Below are positions 33,812 through 41,854 of a DNA stretch of 64,000 bases, one piece after another. The stretch spans positions 1 through 64,000 of the forward strand of contig SCUS01000003.1 of assembly GCA_004297725.1 (NCBI GenBank), read 5' to 3'. Below the pieces are notes generated by a model. The model searched no databases. It was not told the DNA's origin and worked only from the letters and a program-made list of their open reading frames with translations. Numbering within the stretch: position 1 is the stretch's first letter; each line of letters begins with the position of its first letter. Source of the DNA: Myxococcaceae bacterium. GTDB taxonomy: Bacteria > Myxococcota_A > Polyangia > Polyangiales > Ga0077539. The position numbers were made by a program, and so were the translations under genes.

Positions 33812-35146
33812 ATGCGGAAATACAGCCACGACACCATCGTCCGGGTGCGCCTTCGTCACCGCCCGGGTCAGTTCGCGCACCTCGCCGCCGCCATCGCCGA
33901 CGCGCACAGCCTCGTCGGAGAGATCAGCACCGTCAGCATCGGGGAGAACGACACCATCCGCGACGTCACCATCGAGACCGACGACGAGGCCCACACGGCC
34001 CGCGTGCTCGACGTGATCCGCGCGCTCCCGGAGATCGAGCTCATCTCGACCACCGACCGGGTCTTCGAGGCGCATCGCGGCGGCAAGCTCCACACGACCA
34101 GCCGCAGCAAGATCGAGAACCTCTCCGACCTCCGCTACATCTACACGCCCGGCGTCGCCCGCGTGGCCCTCGCCCTCCAGCGCGACCCCGACCTCGCCTG
34201 GGACTTCACCGGCATCGCCACCTCCGTGGGCATCTTCACCAACGGCACCCGCGTGCTGGGCCTCGGCAACATCGGCCCCCTCGCCAGCCTCCCCGTCATG
34301 GAGGGCAAGGCCGCCCTCTACGACCGCTTCGCGGGCATCTCCGCCACGCCCATCCTCATCAACACCCTCGACCCGGCGGAGTTCATCGAGACCGTGATGC
34401 GCACCTCCACGGGCTTCGGCGGCATCCACCTCGAAGACATCCGCATGCCCGACTGCTTCCGCATCGAGGAGGAGCTCGCCGCCCGGCTGCCGAAGCCCGT
34501 GATGCACGACGACCAGTGGGGCACCGCCACCGTGGCCCTCGCCGCCATCCTCAACGCCTGCAAGCTCACCGGCGTCGACTTCAAGTCCTCGCGCGTGGGC
34601 CAGATCGGCCTCGGTGCCGCGGGCAGCGCCATCGCCCGCACGGCGCTCGCCTACGGCGCCCGCGAGGTGCTGGTGAGCGACCTCTCCATCGAGGCCTGCG
34701 ACCGCATGCGTACCTTCGGCGCCTCGATCACCGACATGGCGACCATCATGCGCGAGGCCGACATCGTGGTGGCCACCACCGGCCGCCCGGGGCTTATCCG
34801 GCCGGACATGGTGCGCCGCGGCCAGGTGATCTTCGCGCTCTCCAACCCCGACGCCGAGATCAACCCCGACGTCGCCGTGGCCGCGGGCGCCGCCTACGCG
34901 GGCGACGGCCGCTCCATCAACAACGCCCTCGCCTTCCCCGGCATCTTCCGCGGCGCCCTCGACGTGCGCGCCTCGAAGATCACCCCGGAGATGCGCCTCG
35001 CCGCCGCCGAGGCCATCGCGGCGCACGCCGAGCCCGGCGACCTCGTGCCCAACCCCCTCGACCTGCGGGTGCACGCCGCGGTGCGCCGCGCCGTCAGCGA
35101 GATGGCCCGGGAGCAGGGCCTCGCCAACACCGCGAAGCTGGCGTGA
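33812..35146 (+). CDS. Malic enzyme with N-terminal ACT domain
   Basis: A 444-residue NAD(P)-dependent oxidative decarboxylase (malate to pyruvate and CO2). Residues 5-85 form an ACT domain (VRVRLRHRPGQFAHLAAAIA), a ligand-sensing module. The catalytic part has YIYTPGVARVALALQRDP, GIHLEDIRMPDCF, VMHDDQWGTATV and the Rossmann loop IGLGAAGSAIARTAL. SNPDAEINPDVA is also typical. Start ATG 33812 lies just after the paired palindromes at 33742-33779. The ACT domain suggests amino-acid control; regulator and ligand are unknown. Confidence 0.92.
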   Translation: MRKYSHDTIVRVRLRHRPGQFAHLAAAIADAHSLVGEISTVSIGENDTIRDVTIETDDEAHTARVLDVIRALPEIELISTTDRVFEAHRGGKLHTTSRSKIENLSDLRYIYTPGVARVALALQRDPDLAWDFTGIATSVGIFTNGTRVLGLGNIGPLASLPVMEGKAALYDRFAGISATPILINTLDPAEFIETVMRTSTGFGGIHLEDIRMPDCFRIEEELAARLPKPVMHDDQWGTATVALAAILNACKLTGVDFKSSRVGQIGLGAAGSAIARTALAYGAREVLVSDLSIEACDRMRTFGASITDMATIMREADIVVATTGRPGLIRPDMVRRGQVIFALSNPDAEINPDVAVAAGAAYAGDGRSINNALAFPGIFRGALDVRASKITPEMRLAAAEAIAAHAEPGDLVPNPLDLRVHAAVRRAVSEMAREQGLANTAKLA

Positions 35147-35162
35147 CGCCCGCTCGGGCCGC

Positions 35163-36203
35163 TCAGCGGAGGGCCCCTCGCAGCGCGGCGACCAGGTCGC
35201 CCCACGCCTCTCGCGCCGCCACGATCGACCCGGTGGTGCTGATGTACCCGTGCACCATGCTCGGGTAGCGCTTCGAGCTCACCGCCACCCCCGCCTCTCG
35301 CAGCTTCACCGCGTAGGCCTCGCCCTCGTCGCGCAGCGGATCGAAGCCCGCCGTCTGCACCAGCGCCGGGGCCACGGACTTTACGTCGGCGAACCACGGC
35401 GAGGCCCGTGGCTTGTCCCAGTTGGACGGGTCGGGCGAGTACTGCTCCAGAAACCAGTCGATGGTCGCCCGGTCGAGCAGGAAGCCCCGCTCCATGATCT
35501 TGAGCGAGGGAAACGACCGCGTCTGGTCGACCGCGGGATAGATCAACGCCTGGAAGCACGGCGGGTGCGGGTCGTCGCGGGTGTCGAGCGCCACCACCGC
35601 CGCGAGGTTGCCCCCCGCGCTGTCTCCGCCGACCGCCACGCGCTTCGGGTCGACGCCGAGCCGAGCCGCGTGGGCGATCACCCAGCGGAAGGCCTCCGTC
35701 GCGTCGTCCGCCGCGGCCGGGAAGGGGTGCTCCGGCGCCAGGCGGTAGTCCACCGAGATCACCAGGCAGCGGGCCTCGTGGGCGAGCGCCCGGCACACCG
35801 GGTCGTGCGAGTCGAGGCTGCCCACCACGAAGCCTCCGCCGTGGAGGTAGACCAGCGCGGGAGCGGGCTTCGGCAGCCCGTGCGGGCGGTACACGCGCGC
35901 GGTGACGTGCTCGCTCACCCGCTCGTCTCGCACGCTCTCCAGCGCGGGAGCGATGGGCGCGAAGAGGATGGCGTCGTGGTCCATGGCGACGCGGCGCTCG
36001 GCGAGGGTGGCGTCCGCGTTGGCGAGCCCCCTGCCCAGGCGCTCGGCGAGCGAGAGCATGAACTGAAACTGCTCGTCGAGGACGCACCCGTCGCGCTCCA
36101 CGCGCCTCCCGCCGGACAGGCCCACCAGCACCGGGCGGGGGAGCTTCAGGAGCGCGCGCGCGGCGCTGGCCTGCGCGCGGAGATGGAGCGGCATCGGGGG
36201 CAT
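35163..36203 (-). CDS. Alpha/beta hydrolase, HSL-type esterase
   Basis: A 346-residue esterase of the hormone-sensitive-lipase family. ALVYLHGGGFVVGS is the oxyanion-hole motif HGGG, and VAVGGDSAGGNLAAVVAL the nucleophile GDSAGG. QTAGFDPLRDEG carries the acidic residue and SMVHGYIST the catalytic His. Cytoplasmic by absence of a signal peptide. ATG 36203 is used; ATG 36194 and 36242 are alternatives, none with a clear ribosome-binding site. Convergent with the malic enzyme gene (16-base gap). Short-chain ester substrate likely. Confidence 0.88.
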   Translation of the reverse strand: MPPMPLHLRAQASAARALLKLPRPVLVGLSGGRRVERDGCVLDEQFQFMLSLAERLGRGLANADATLAERRVAMDHDAILFAPIAPALESVRDERVSEHVTARVYRPHGLPKPAPALVYLHGGGFVVGSLDSHDPVCRALAHEARCLVISVDYRLAPEHPFPAAADDATEAFRWVIAHAARLGVDPKRVAVGGDSAGGNLAAVVALDTRDDPHPPCFQALIYPAVDQTRSFPSLKIMERGFLLDRATIDWFLEQYSPDPSNWDKPRASPWFADVKSVAPALVQTAGFDPLRDEGEAYAVKLREAGVAVSSKRYPSMVHGYISTTGSIVAAREAWGDLVAALRGALR

Positions 36204-36282
36204 CGGCGGATGGTGCCCGCGCACCGCCGTCCGTCGCAACACCGCTCGACGCTTCGGGCGCGATCAGTTACTCCGCTGTCTC

Positions 36283-36840
36283 ATGAACATCCGTCCTTCG
36301 GTTCAGGGTCTCCTCGCGCTGGGCGCGCTGGGTCTGTTCGGCGCTGGGTGCTTCGATGAGCCGCTGCCCGCCGCCGACTCGGGATCGCTCGTCGACGTCA
36401 CCGCCGACGTCCGCACCGACGTCCCGACCGACCGCGGCCGCGTCGACACCGGGACGGACGTCCCCGCCGACGTGATCCGCGACGCGGGCAGCGCCGACGT
36501 CCCCGCGACGGACGCCCCTTCGGACGACGTCCCCGCGACGGACGTCCCTTCGGACGACGCCCCCGCGACGGACGCCCCCTCGACGGACGCCCCCTCGACG
36601 GACGTCCCCGCGACCGACGTCCCTGCGACCGACGCGGGCGGCGACGCGCTCGCCCAGCGCTGCACCTCCACCGGCGGAACCGTCGACACCGGCCTGTGCT
36701 GCATGTCCGTGGGGGACTTCCCCAACCGCTGCTCCGTCGGCGCGTGCAGCTGTGCCCCGGCGTCGAGCCATACGGTGCGGGTCTGCGCCTGCCCCTCGGG
36801 GATGTGCTTCAACCCCGCGATCGGCTGCGGCTCGATCTAG
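36283..36840 (+). CDS. Asp-rich repeat lipoprotein
   Basis: A 185-residue lipoprotein (lipobox FGAGC near residue 22). Residues 70-125 are repeats of DVPATDAPS type encoded by near-identical 18-base units. The C-terminal 60 residues have eight Cys (for example CCMSVGDF, CSVGACSCAP, CACPSGMCF) and look like a small disulfide domain. The last 32 bases overlap the end of the M23 protein gene on the other strand. Surface-exposed; function unknown. Confidence 0.82.
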   Translation: MNIRPSVQGLLALGALGLFGAGCFDEPLPAADSGSLVDVTADVRTDVPTDRGRVDTGTDVPADVIRDAGSADVPATDAPSDDVPATDVPSDDAPATDAPSTDAPSTDVPATDVPATDAGGDALAQRCTSTGGTVDTGLCCMSVGDFPNRCSVGACSCAPASSHTVRVCACPSGMCFNPAIGCGSI

Positions 36841-38695
36841 CCCGCCGCCGCCGCGTCAGGCCCAGGCCGAGCGCGCACGCCAGCACGCCCGCGAGGCCCC
36901 CTCCCGAGGATGATCGCGTGCCCGCACGGCAGGCGCAGCCGGGGCCCACCAGGGAGTCGCCGACATCCCCGACGGCCGAGGCCCCTCCGTCGGCGTCGCA
37001 CTGCGGCGGACAGCGGCCGAGCGGGCGGCAGATGGCGCACGGGTCCTTGCCGTCGTCCTCGACGGGGGGATGGGCGTTGGTCACCTCCGCCGCCATCGCT
37101 CCGCCATCCGGAACAAAGAACGACTCGACATCATCGGGCAGCGGCACGTCGGCGGCCGGCGGCAGGTCGACCGGGATCACCACGTCGGCCGGCGGCAGCG
37201 ACGCATCGACGGGCAGCGGGACCCACGCGTCGGGCAGCGAGAAGCCCAGGTCCGGCGGCGGCCCGGCGTCGACCCGCGGGGGCGGCGGGCCCGCGTCGAA
37301 GGCGGGCGGCGGCTCACCCGCGCGCACGCAGCGGGCGGCGGTCGCGGAGGCCTGCGCGCAGGTGCTCCCGGCCGCGGCGCAGTCGGCCTCGTAGCCCATG
37401 AACATCCCGTCGCTGCAGCGCGCGATGCGCTGCGGCGCCACGCAGAAGGTCACCTCCCCTCGCGTCGCGGGGCAGAGCGTCGACACGCAGCGCGACCCCA
37501 GGCTGTCCTCGACGCAGCGCCCACCCATGGCGCCGCAGTCGGCCTGCGCGGTGAGCTGCCCGTTGAAGCACCGGCCGCGGTAGCGCCCGAGCCAGCAGGT
37601 GTCGTGCTCCCCCTGCGGTCGGCACGCGAAGAACACGCAGCGCGCCCCGAGGCTGTCGTCGACGCAGCGCGCCCCGTAGGCCCCGCAGTCGCCCGCCGGA
37701 GACTGCGCCACGCCGTCGCGACAGCGGGCGATGTACCGGCCGGCGAGGCAGGTGTCGTACGTGCCGCTCCGAGCGCACGAGGGGGAGGCGCAGCGGGCGC
37801 TGGTCCCGTCCTGCACGCAGGTCGCGCCGTAGGCGCCGCAGTCGCCCTGCGACACGAGCTGGCCGTTGCGGCAGTGGCCGATGTACCGGCCGAGCCAGCA
37901 GGTGTCCTGCTCGCCCAGCGCGGGGCAGGCGAAGAACACGCACCGCGGCCCGAGGGTGTCGCTCACGCAGCCCGCGCCGTAGGCCCCGCAGTTGCCTCGA
38001 GTGCAATCGCGCGAGACCAGCGTCGAGGCGCCCTCGCAGCTCGGGGCGCAGGTCTGCGGCGGGGGAGAGCCCGGGGTCGCGGTCGCGTCGCAGGCCGTGG
38101 CGTCGGCCGCGCGCAGCAGGGGGTACGGGTCGACGTCGTTGCTGTAGTTGCCGTCGCGGTGGACGTTGAAGTGGAGGTGCGGCGCGGTGCCTCGCGTGCC
38201 CGTGTCGCCGAGGGTGCCGATCACCTGCCCGGCGACCACCCTCGCCCCGACGCCGATGCCCGGCGCGATGCTGTCGAGGTGACCGAAGTAGTAGCTCCAG
38301 CCGCAGGAGTCCTCGATGGTCACGCGCAGCCCCGAGGTCGACGACACCTCTCCGGCGCGGGTGACCCGCCCCGCCCGCACCGCGACGATGGGAGCGCCTC
38401 GCGGGGCGAAGAGGTCGTTGCCGTGGTGGTCGCCGCCGTAGTCGGAGTTGTCGGGGCTGCCGCCGGGGTGCGGGGCGCAGGTGAAGTTGTTCCAGGCGCG
38501 GTCGTAGCCGCCGTTGTGCGGGGCCGCGATGGGGTAGCGCTCGATGGCGGGGTCGCAGGTGACGGCCTGCGCGACGAGCACCGTGTCCTCGCCGCCGTCA
38601 TCGCCCTGGAGACCCTGAGGGCATCCCGCGACGACGAGCGCCAGCAGGGCCAGCGATCTCCACCGGCACCACGCACCGCGCGCTGCGTCGCTCAT
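36809..38695 (-). CDS. M23 endopeptidase with Cys modules and MYXO-CTERM-like tail
   Basis: A 628-residue exported protein (start with ALLALVVAGC, a lipobox). The M23 domain is about 75-210: DHHGNDLFAPRG gives HxxxD and TAPHLHFNVHRDG gives HxH, both zinc motifs. Next come five Cys-rich modules of about 45 residues (for example DCGAYGA.CV and DTCWLGRYIGHC), then a Pro/Val/Asp linker. The tail GPGCACRAGTRSS, a hydrophobic stretch and RRRR matches the MYXO-CTERM sorting layout. It likely cleaves peptidoglycan cross-links, its own or prey's. Having both a lipobox and a C-terminal sorting signal is unusual. Confidence 0.85.
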   Translation of the reverse strand: MSDAARGAWCRWRSLALLALVVAGCPQGLQGDDGGEDTVLVAQAVTCDPAIERYPIAAPHNGGYDRAWNNFTCAPHPGGSPDNSDYGGDHHGNDLFAPRGAPIVAVRAGRVTRAGEVSSTSGLRVTIEDSCGWSYYFGHLDSIAPGIGVGARVVAGQVIGTLGDTGTRGTAPHLHFNVHRDGNYSNDVDPYPLLRAADATACDATATPGSPPPQTCAPSCEGASTLVSRDCTRGNCGAYGAGCVSDTLGPRCVFFACPALGEQDTCWLGRYIGHCRNGQLVSQGDCGAYGATCVQDGTSARCASPSCARSGTYDTCLAGRYIARCRDGVAQSPAGDCGAYGARCVDDSLGARCVFFACRPQGEHDTCWLGRYRGRCFNGQLTAQADCGAMGGRCVEDSLGSRCVSTLCPATRGEVTFCVAPQRIARCSDGMFMGYEADCAAAGSTCAQASATAARCVRAGEPPPAFDAGPPPPRVDAGPPPDLGFSLPDAWVPLPVDASLPPADVVIPVDLPPAADVPLPDDVESFFVPDGGAMAAEVTNAHPPVEDDGKDPCAICRPLGRCPPQCDADGGASAVGDVGDSLVGPGCACRAGTRSSSGGGLAGVLACALGLGLTRRRRARSSRSRSRG

Positions 38696-38710
38696 GGCTC
38701 TGCCGTTGCC

Positions 38711-40201
38711 TCAGTGACCCAGCGGGTACCAGGGATCGGGCTTGCGGCCGAGCATCTTCTCCAGCAGCGAGAAGCCCTCGATGGGCTTCCACTTGCGCTT
38801 GTACTCGACGAGCCCCCAGGCGGCCTCGATGGTGAGCTCGATCTCCAGCCCGCCCCACTTCAGGTCGTACTCGACCGCGGGCATCCGCGACACCGGGGCC
38901 TTGGCCTCGGCGGTGATGCTGGTGGAGCCGTTGACGTCGAGGTTGAGCGCGCTCTTCTTCATCAGGAAGAGGTTGCCGCCGGCCTTCACGCCGATCTTCC
39001 CGGAGCCCTCGACCTGCGCGCTGGACTTGTCGGCGGTGGTGCGGCTCCACGAGCCGAAGAGCTTCACCTCGCCCTCGAACTTCAGATACAGGTAGAGGTC
39101 GCCGATGTAGTCGGTCGTCCACTTCTTGATCCACGGGGGGATGGCGGCGGAGGGGCCGAAGGGGATGAGGAAATACCCCTTGAGCAGCGGGTCGAGCTCG
39201 AGGCCCGCGGTGTACTTGTAGAACGCCCGGTGGTCGCCCTCGTTCTCCGCCCACTTGCCGCTGAACTTCAGCTTGGTCTTGAAGAACTCCCAGTCGCCCT
39301 GCTTGCCGACCAGCGGCACCATCACCTTGTCGAGGGCCCACTTCAGCCGCTCGGTCTTGTCGTTGAAGGTGCGCAGCACGTCGGTCTTGAGCGTGAGCGA
39401 GGTCTCCTCCCACGGGGTGATCTTCACCTCGACGCTCCACTGCGTCGGCGGCTTCTTCAGGTCGATGGCGACGCTCAGCTCCCACTCGTCGATGGGGTAG
39501 GCGCGCACCTCGAACTGCTTCGTCGGCCCGGTGCAGCAGGTGCAGTTGACGTAGTACGACTTGGGCTGCACCTCGAAGATGCCGAGCGCCTTGAAGCCCC
39601 AGCTCTTGGCCACGAAGGAGGAGCTCGCCCCGGTCTTCTCGATCGTCGACGAGAAGGGCGTGCGCACCTCCCAGCGGGGGTGCTCGCCGCAGCCTCCCTT
39701 CAGCGTCGACTTGAGCTGGATCAGGTCGTCCTGCCGCCCCGGCACCACCTCCAGGATGCCGGCCTTGTTGGCCTTGCGGCCGTTGTGGGCGCACGCGGCC
39801 TCGATGGCGAGCAGCTCGCAGACCACCGCGGCCTTCACCGCGGGCGGAGGCGTCGCCGGGCCCTTCGAGGCGGGCTCTCCCCGGGCGCCTGCGTTGACGA
39901 CGGGCGCCCGCTGCACCGGCGCGCCGGGGTGGCGGAAGGCGATGTGCCGGGCGCGCAGCAGGCGGACCAGCACCGTCGAGGCGACGTCGTCGTTGTGGAT
40001 GTTGCGCAGCGCGATGGGGTCGACGGAGGGGAAGTACGAGTTCGACCCGAGCGACTGGAGAATCTGCGCCCGCTGCGGGGCCGTGAAGGTCGACAGAAAC
40101 GACTCGGCGCTGGCGTAGGGCACCGGGACCCCCGAGGCCACCGAGGCCGGCGGGTGAAGGAGGAGCTCGAAGCGCGTTCCAAGTCGGTTCTGGATGAGCA
40201 T
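38711..40201 (-). CDS. Possible T6SS-associated cargo, unknown family
   Basis: A 496-residue soluble protein divergent from vgrG (171 bases between starts). The N-terminus is helical (SFLSTFTAPQRAQILQSLG). The middle holds a strand-rich region with VNCTCCTG, and the second half alternates strands (KFSGKWAENEG, LDVNGSTSITAEAK) like a beta-barrel or sandwich. No signal peptide and no known toxin motif is seen. It is relatively Lys-rich compared with neighbours, as are the other island genes. Position suggests an effector or accessory protein of the VgrG island (inference). Confidence 0.6.
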   Translation of the reverse strand: MLIQNRLGTRFELLLHPPASVASGVPVPYASAESFLSTFTAPQRAQILQSLGSNSYFPSVDPIALRNIHNDDVASTVLVRLLRARHIAFRHPGAPVQRAPVVNAGARGEPASKGPATPPPAVKAAVVCELLAIEAACAHNGRKANKAGILEVVPGRQDDLIQLKSTLKGGCGEHPRWEVRTPFSSTIEKTGASSSFVAKSWGFKALGIFEVQPKSYYVNCTCCTGPTKQFEVRAYPIDEWELSVAIDLKKPPTQWSVEVKITPWEETSLTLKTDVLRTFNDKTERLKWALDKVMVPLVGKQGDWEFFKTKLKFSGKWAENEGDHRAFYKYTAGLELDPLLKGYFLIPFGPSAAIPPWIKKWTTDYIGDLYLYLKFEGEVKLFGSWSRTTADKSSAQVEGSGKIGVKAGGNLFLMKKSALNLDVNGSTSITAEAKAPVSRMPAVEYDLKWGGLEIELTIEAAWGLVEYKRKWKPIEGFSLLEKMLGRKPDPWYPLGH

Positions 40202-40372
40202 GAGGGGTCCTCTCGACTCCCCCGGGGGACCCTTATGGCGGCGGGGGAAGGCGGCGGGTGATCGGGAGACCCGCGGAGCCTATCGCAGGTACCCCGCGTC
40301 CACCAACGGCCGTCCGGGCCGTGATAGCGTCGCACCTTCCACACACCCATCAGCGATGGAGACTGAGGCGCC

Positions 40373-41845
40373 ATGACCACGCAGGAGCACTCGAATTACA
40401 CGGTCGTGTTTCGCACCACGGCGGAGTCTGCGCCGGACCTCTACGTACGGCAGATGAACGGCCACGAGGGGCTCTCGCAGCTCTACGCCTTCGACCTCAT
40501 CGTGGAGACGTCCACCGGCGGTCCGCTCGCGTTCGACGTGGTCGAAGAGCTGCTGGTGAAGGACGCCTGGCTGGCCTTCGGCGAGAACGAGGAGCACAAG
40601 GTCCACGGGGTCATCCGCGAGGTCGAGATGCTCAACATGAACGAGCCCTCGCCGGTGCTCTACCACCTGCGCCTGGTGCCGAAGTTCTTCGACACCACCC
40701 TCACCGCGGGCTCGTGGGTCTACCAGGAACTCTCCGCCCCGCAGGTCATCAAGGACGTGCTCACGGAGGCCGGGTTCCACGACGGCGACGACTACGAGCT
40801 GCGGCTGTCGAAGACCTACAAGCCCTACGAATACAAGGTCCAGTATGAGGAGACCGACTTCCAGTTCCTGTCGCGGGTGATGGAGTACGAGGGGATCTTC
40901 TACTTCTTCGAGCACGGCGACGACGGCTCGAAGCTGGTCATCGCCGACGGCAACAACAACTTCGTCGAGCTCGAGGGCTTCGAGTCGCTCACCTACGACC
41001 CGCGCGGCGGCACCGCGGGCGGCGAGCACCGCATCAGCGCCCTCACCCGTACGCGCCGCACCGTCACCACCAAGGTGAGCGTGCGCGACTACAACTACCG
41101 CACGCCCTCCACCGAGCTCGTCGGCAAGGAGGACGTCGACCCCGACGGCGTGGGCGAGCACGTCTACTACGGCGAGCACTTCAAGGACCCCGCGGGCGGC
41201 ACCCGCATCGCCAGGCTCCGCGCGCAGGAACTCTTCGCGCACCGCGAGACCTACGCCGGCGCCACCAGCGTCCGAGGCCTGCACCCGGGCCACAAGTTCG
41301 CCGTCGAGAACCACTACTTCGACGCCATGGACCAGCAGTACGTCGTCACCGACATCCGCCACTCGGTGCAGCAGGCGGGCATCGACGCGGGCTCCTCGTC
41401 GCGCGCCTACCAGAACGAGTTCACCGCCATCCCCTACGCGGTGGCCTGGCGCCCGGTGCGCATGACCCCCATCCCGCGCATCGCCGGGGTGATCCACGGC
41501 AAGATCGACGCGGGCAGCGACGGCGTGCGCGCGACCCCCCTCGACGAGCACGGGCGCTACAAGGTCATCCTCCCCTGGGACCTCGCGGGCAAGGCCGGCG
41601 GCAAGGCGTCCCGGTGGATCCGCATGGCCCAGCCCGCCTCCGGCGGCGGCTACGGCGTGCAGTTTCCGCTGCACATCGGCACCGAGGTCGCGATCATCCA
41701 CGTCAACGGCGACCCCGACCGCCCGCTCATCATGTCGTCGGTGCCCAACTTCGAGACCGCCTCGCCGGTCAACTCGGGCAACCCCACGCAGAGCCAGATC
41801 CGCACCCGTCACGGCATCACCGTGACCTTCGACGACCAGAGCTGA
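40373..41845 (+). CDS. vgrG: T6SS spike protein VgrG, C-terminally short
   Basis: A 490-residue VgrG (TssI). The gp27-like part runs from YTVVFRTTAESAPDLYVRQM through YEETDFQFLSRVMEYEGIFY. The gp5 OB-fold part shows VILPWDLAGKAGGKASRW, WIRMAQPASGGGYGVQFPL and GTEVAIIHVNGDPDRPLI. The chain ends right after the OB fold at IRTRHGITVTFDDQS, where the needle-forming beta-helix normally begins (usual VgrG about 600-900 residues). It lacks the needle. Convergent, with 9 bases between, to the pentapeptide gene; no other T6SS core gene lies in the window. Confidence 0.92.
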   Translation: MTTQEHSNYTVVFRTTAESAPDLYVRQMNGHEGLSQLYAFDLIVETSTGGPLAFDVVEELLVKDAWLAFGENEEHKVHGVIREVEMLNMNEPSPVLYHLRLVPKFFDTTLTAGSWVYQELSAPQVIKDVLTEAGFHDGDDYELRLSKTYKPYEYKVQYEETDFQFLSRVMEYEGIFYFFEHGDDGSKLVIADGNNNFVELEGFESLTYDPRGGTAGGEHRISALTRTRRTVTTKVSVRDYNYRTPSTELVGKEDVDPDGVGEHVYYGEHFKDPAGGTRIARLRAQELFAHRETYAGATSVRGLHPGHKFAVENHYFDAMDQQYVVTDIRHSVQQAGIDAGSSSRAYQNEFTAIPYAVAWRPVRMTPIPRIAGVIHGKIDAGSDGVRATPLDEHGRYKVILPWDLAGKAGGKASRWIRMAQPASGGGYGVQFPLHIGTEVAIIHVNGDPDRPLIMSSVPNFETASPVNSGNPTQSQIRTRHGITVTFDDQS

Positions 41846-41854
41846 GACGGCCCG

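Noticed and set aside
36283..36840. Repeat DNA as a mobile element
   Set aside because: The 18-base units are in frame and encode a normal Asp/Pro linker of a lipoprotein.
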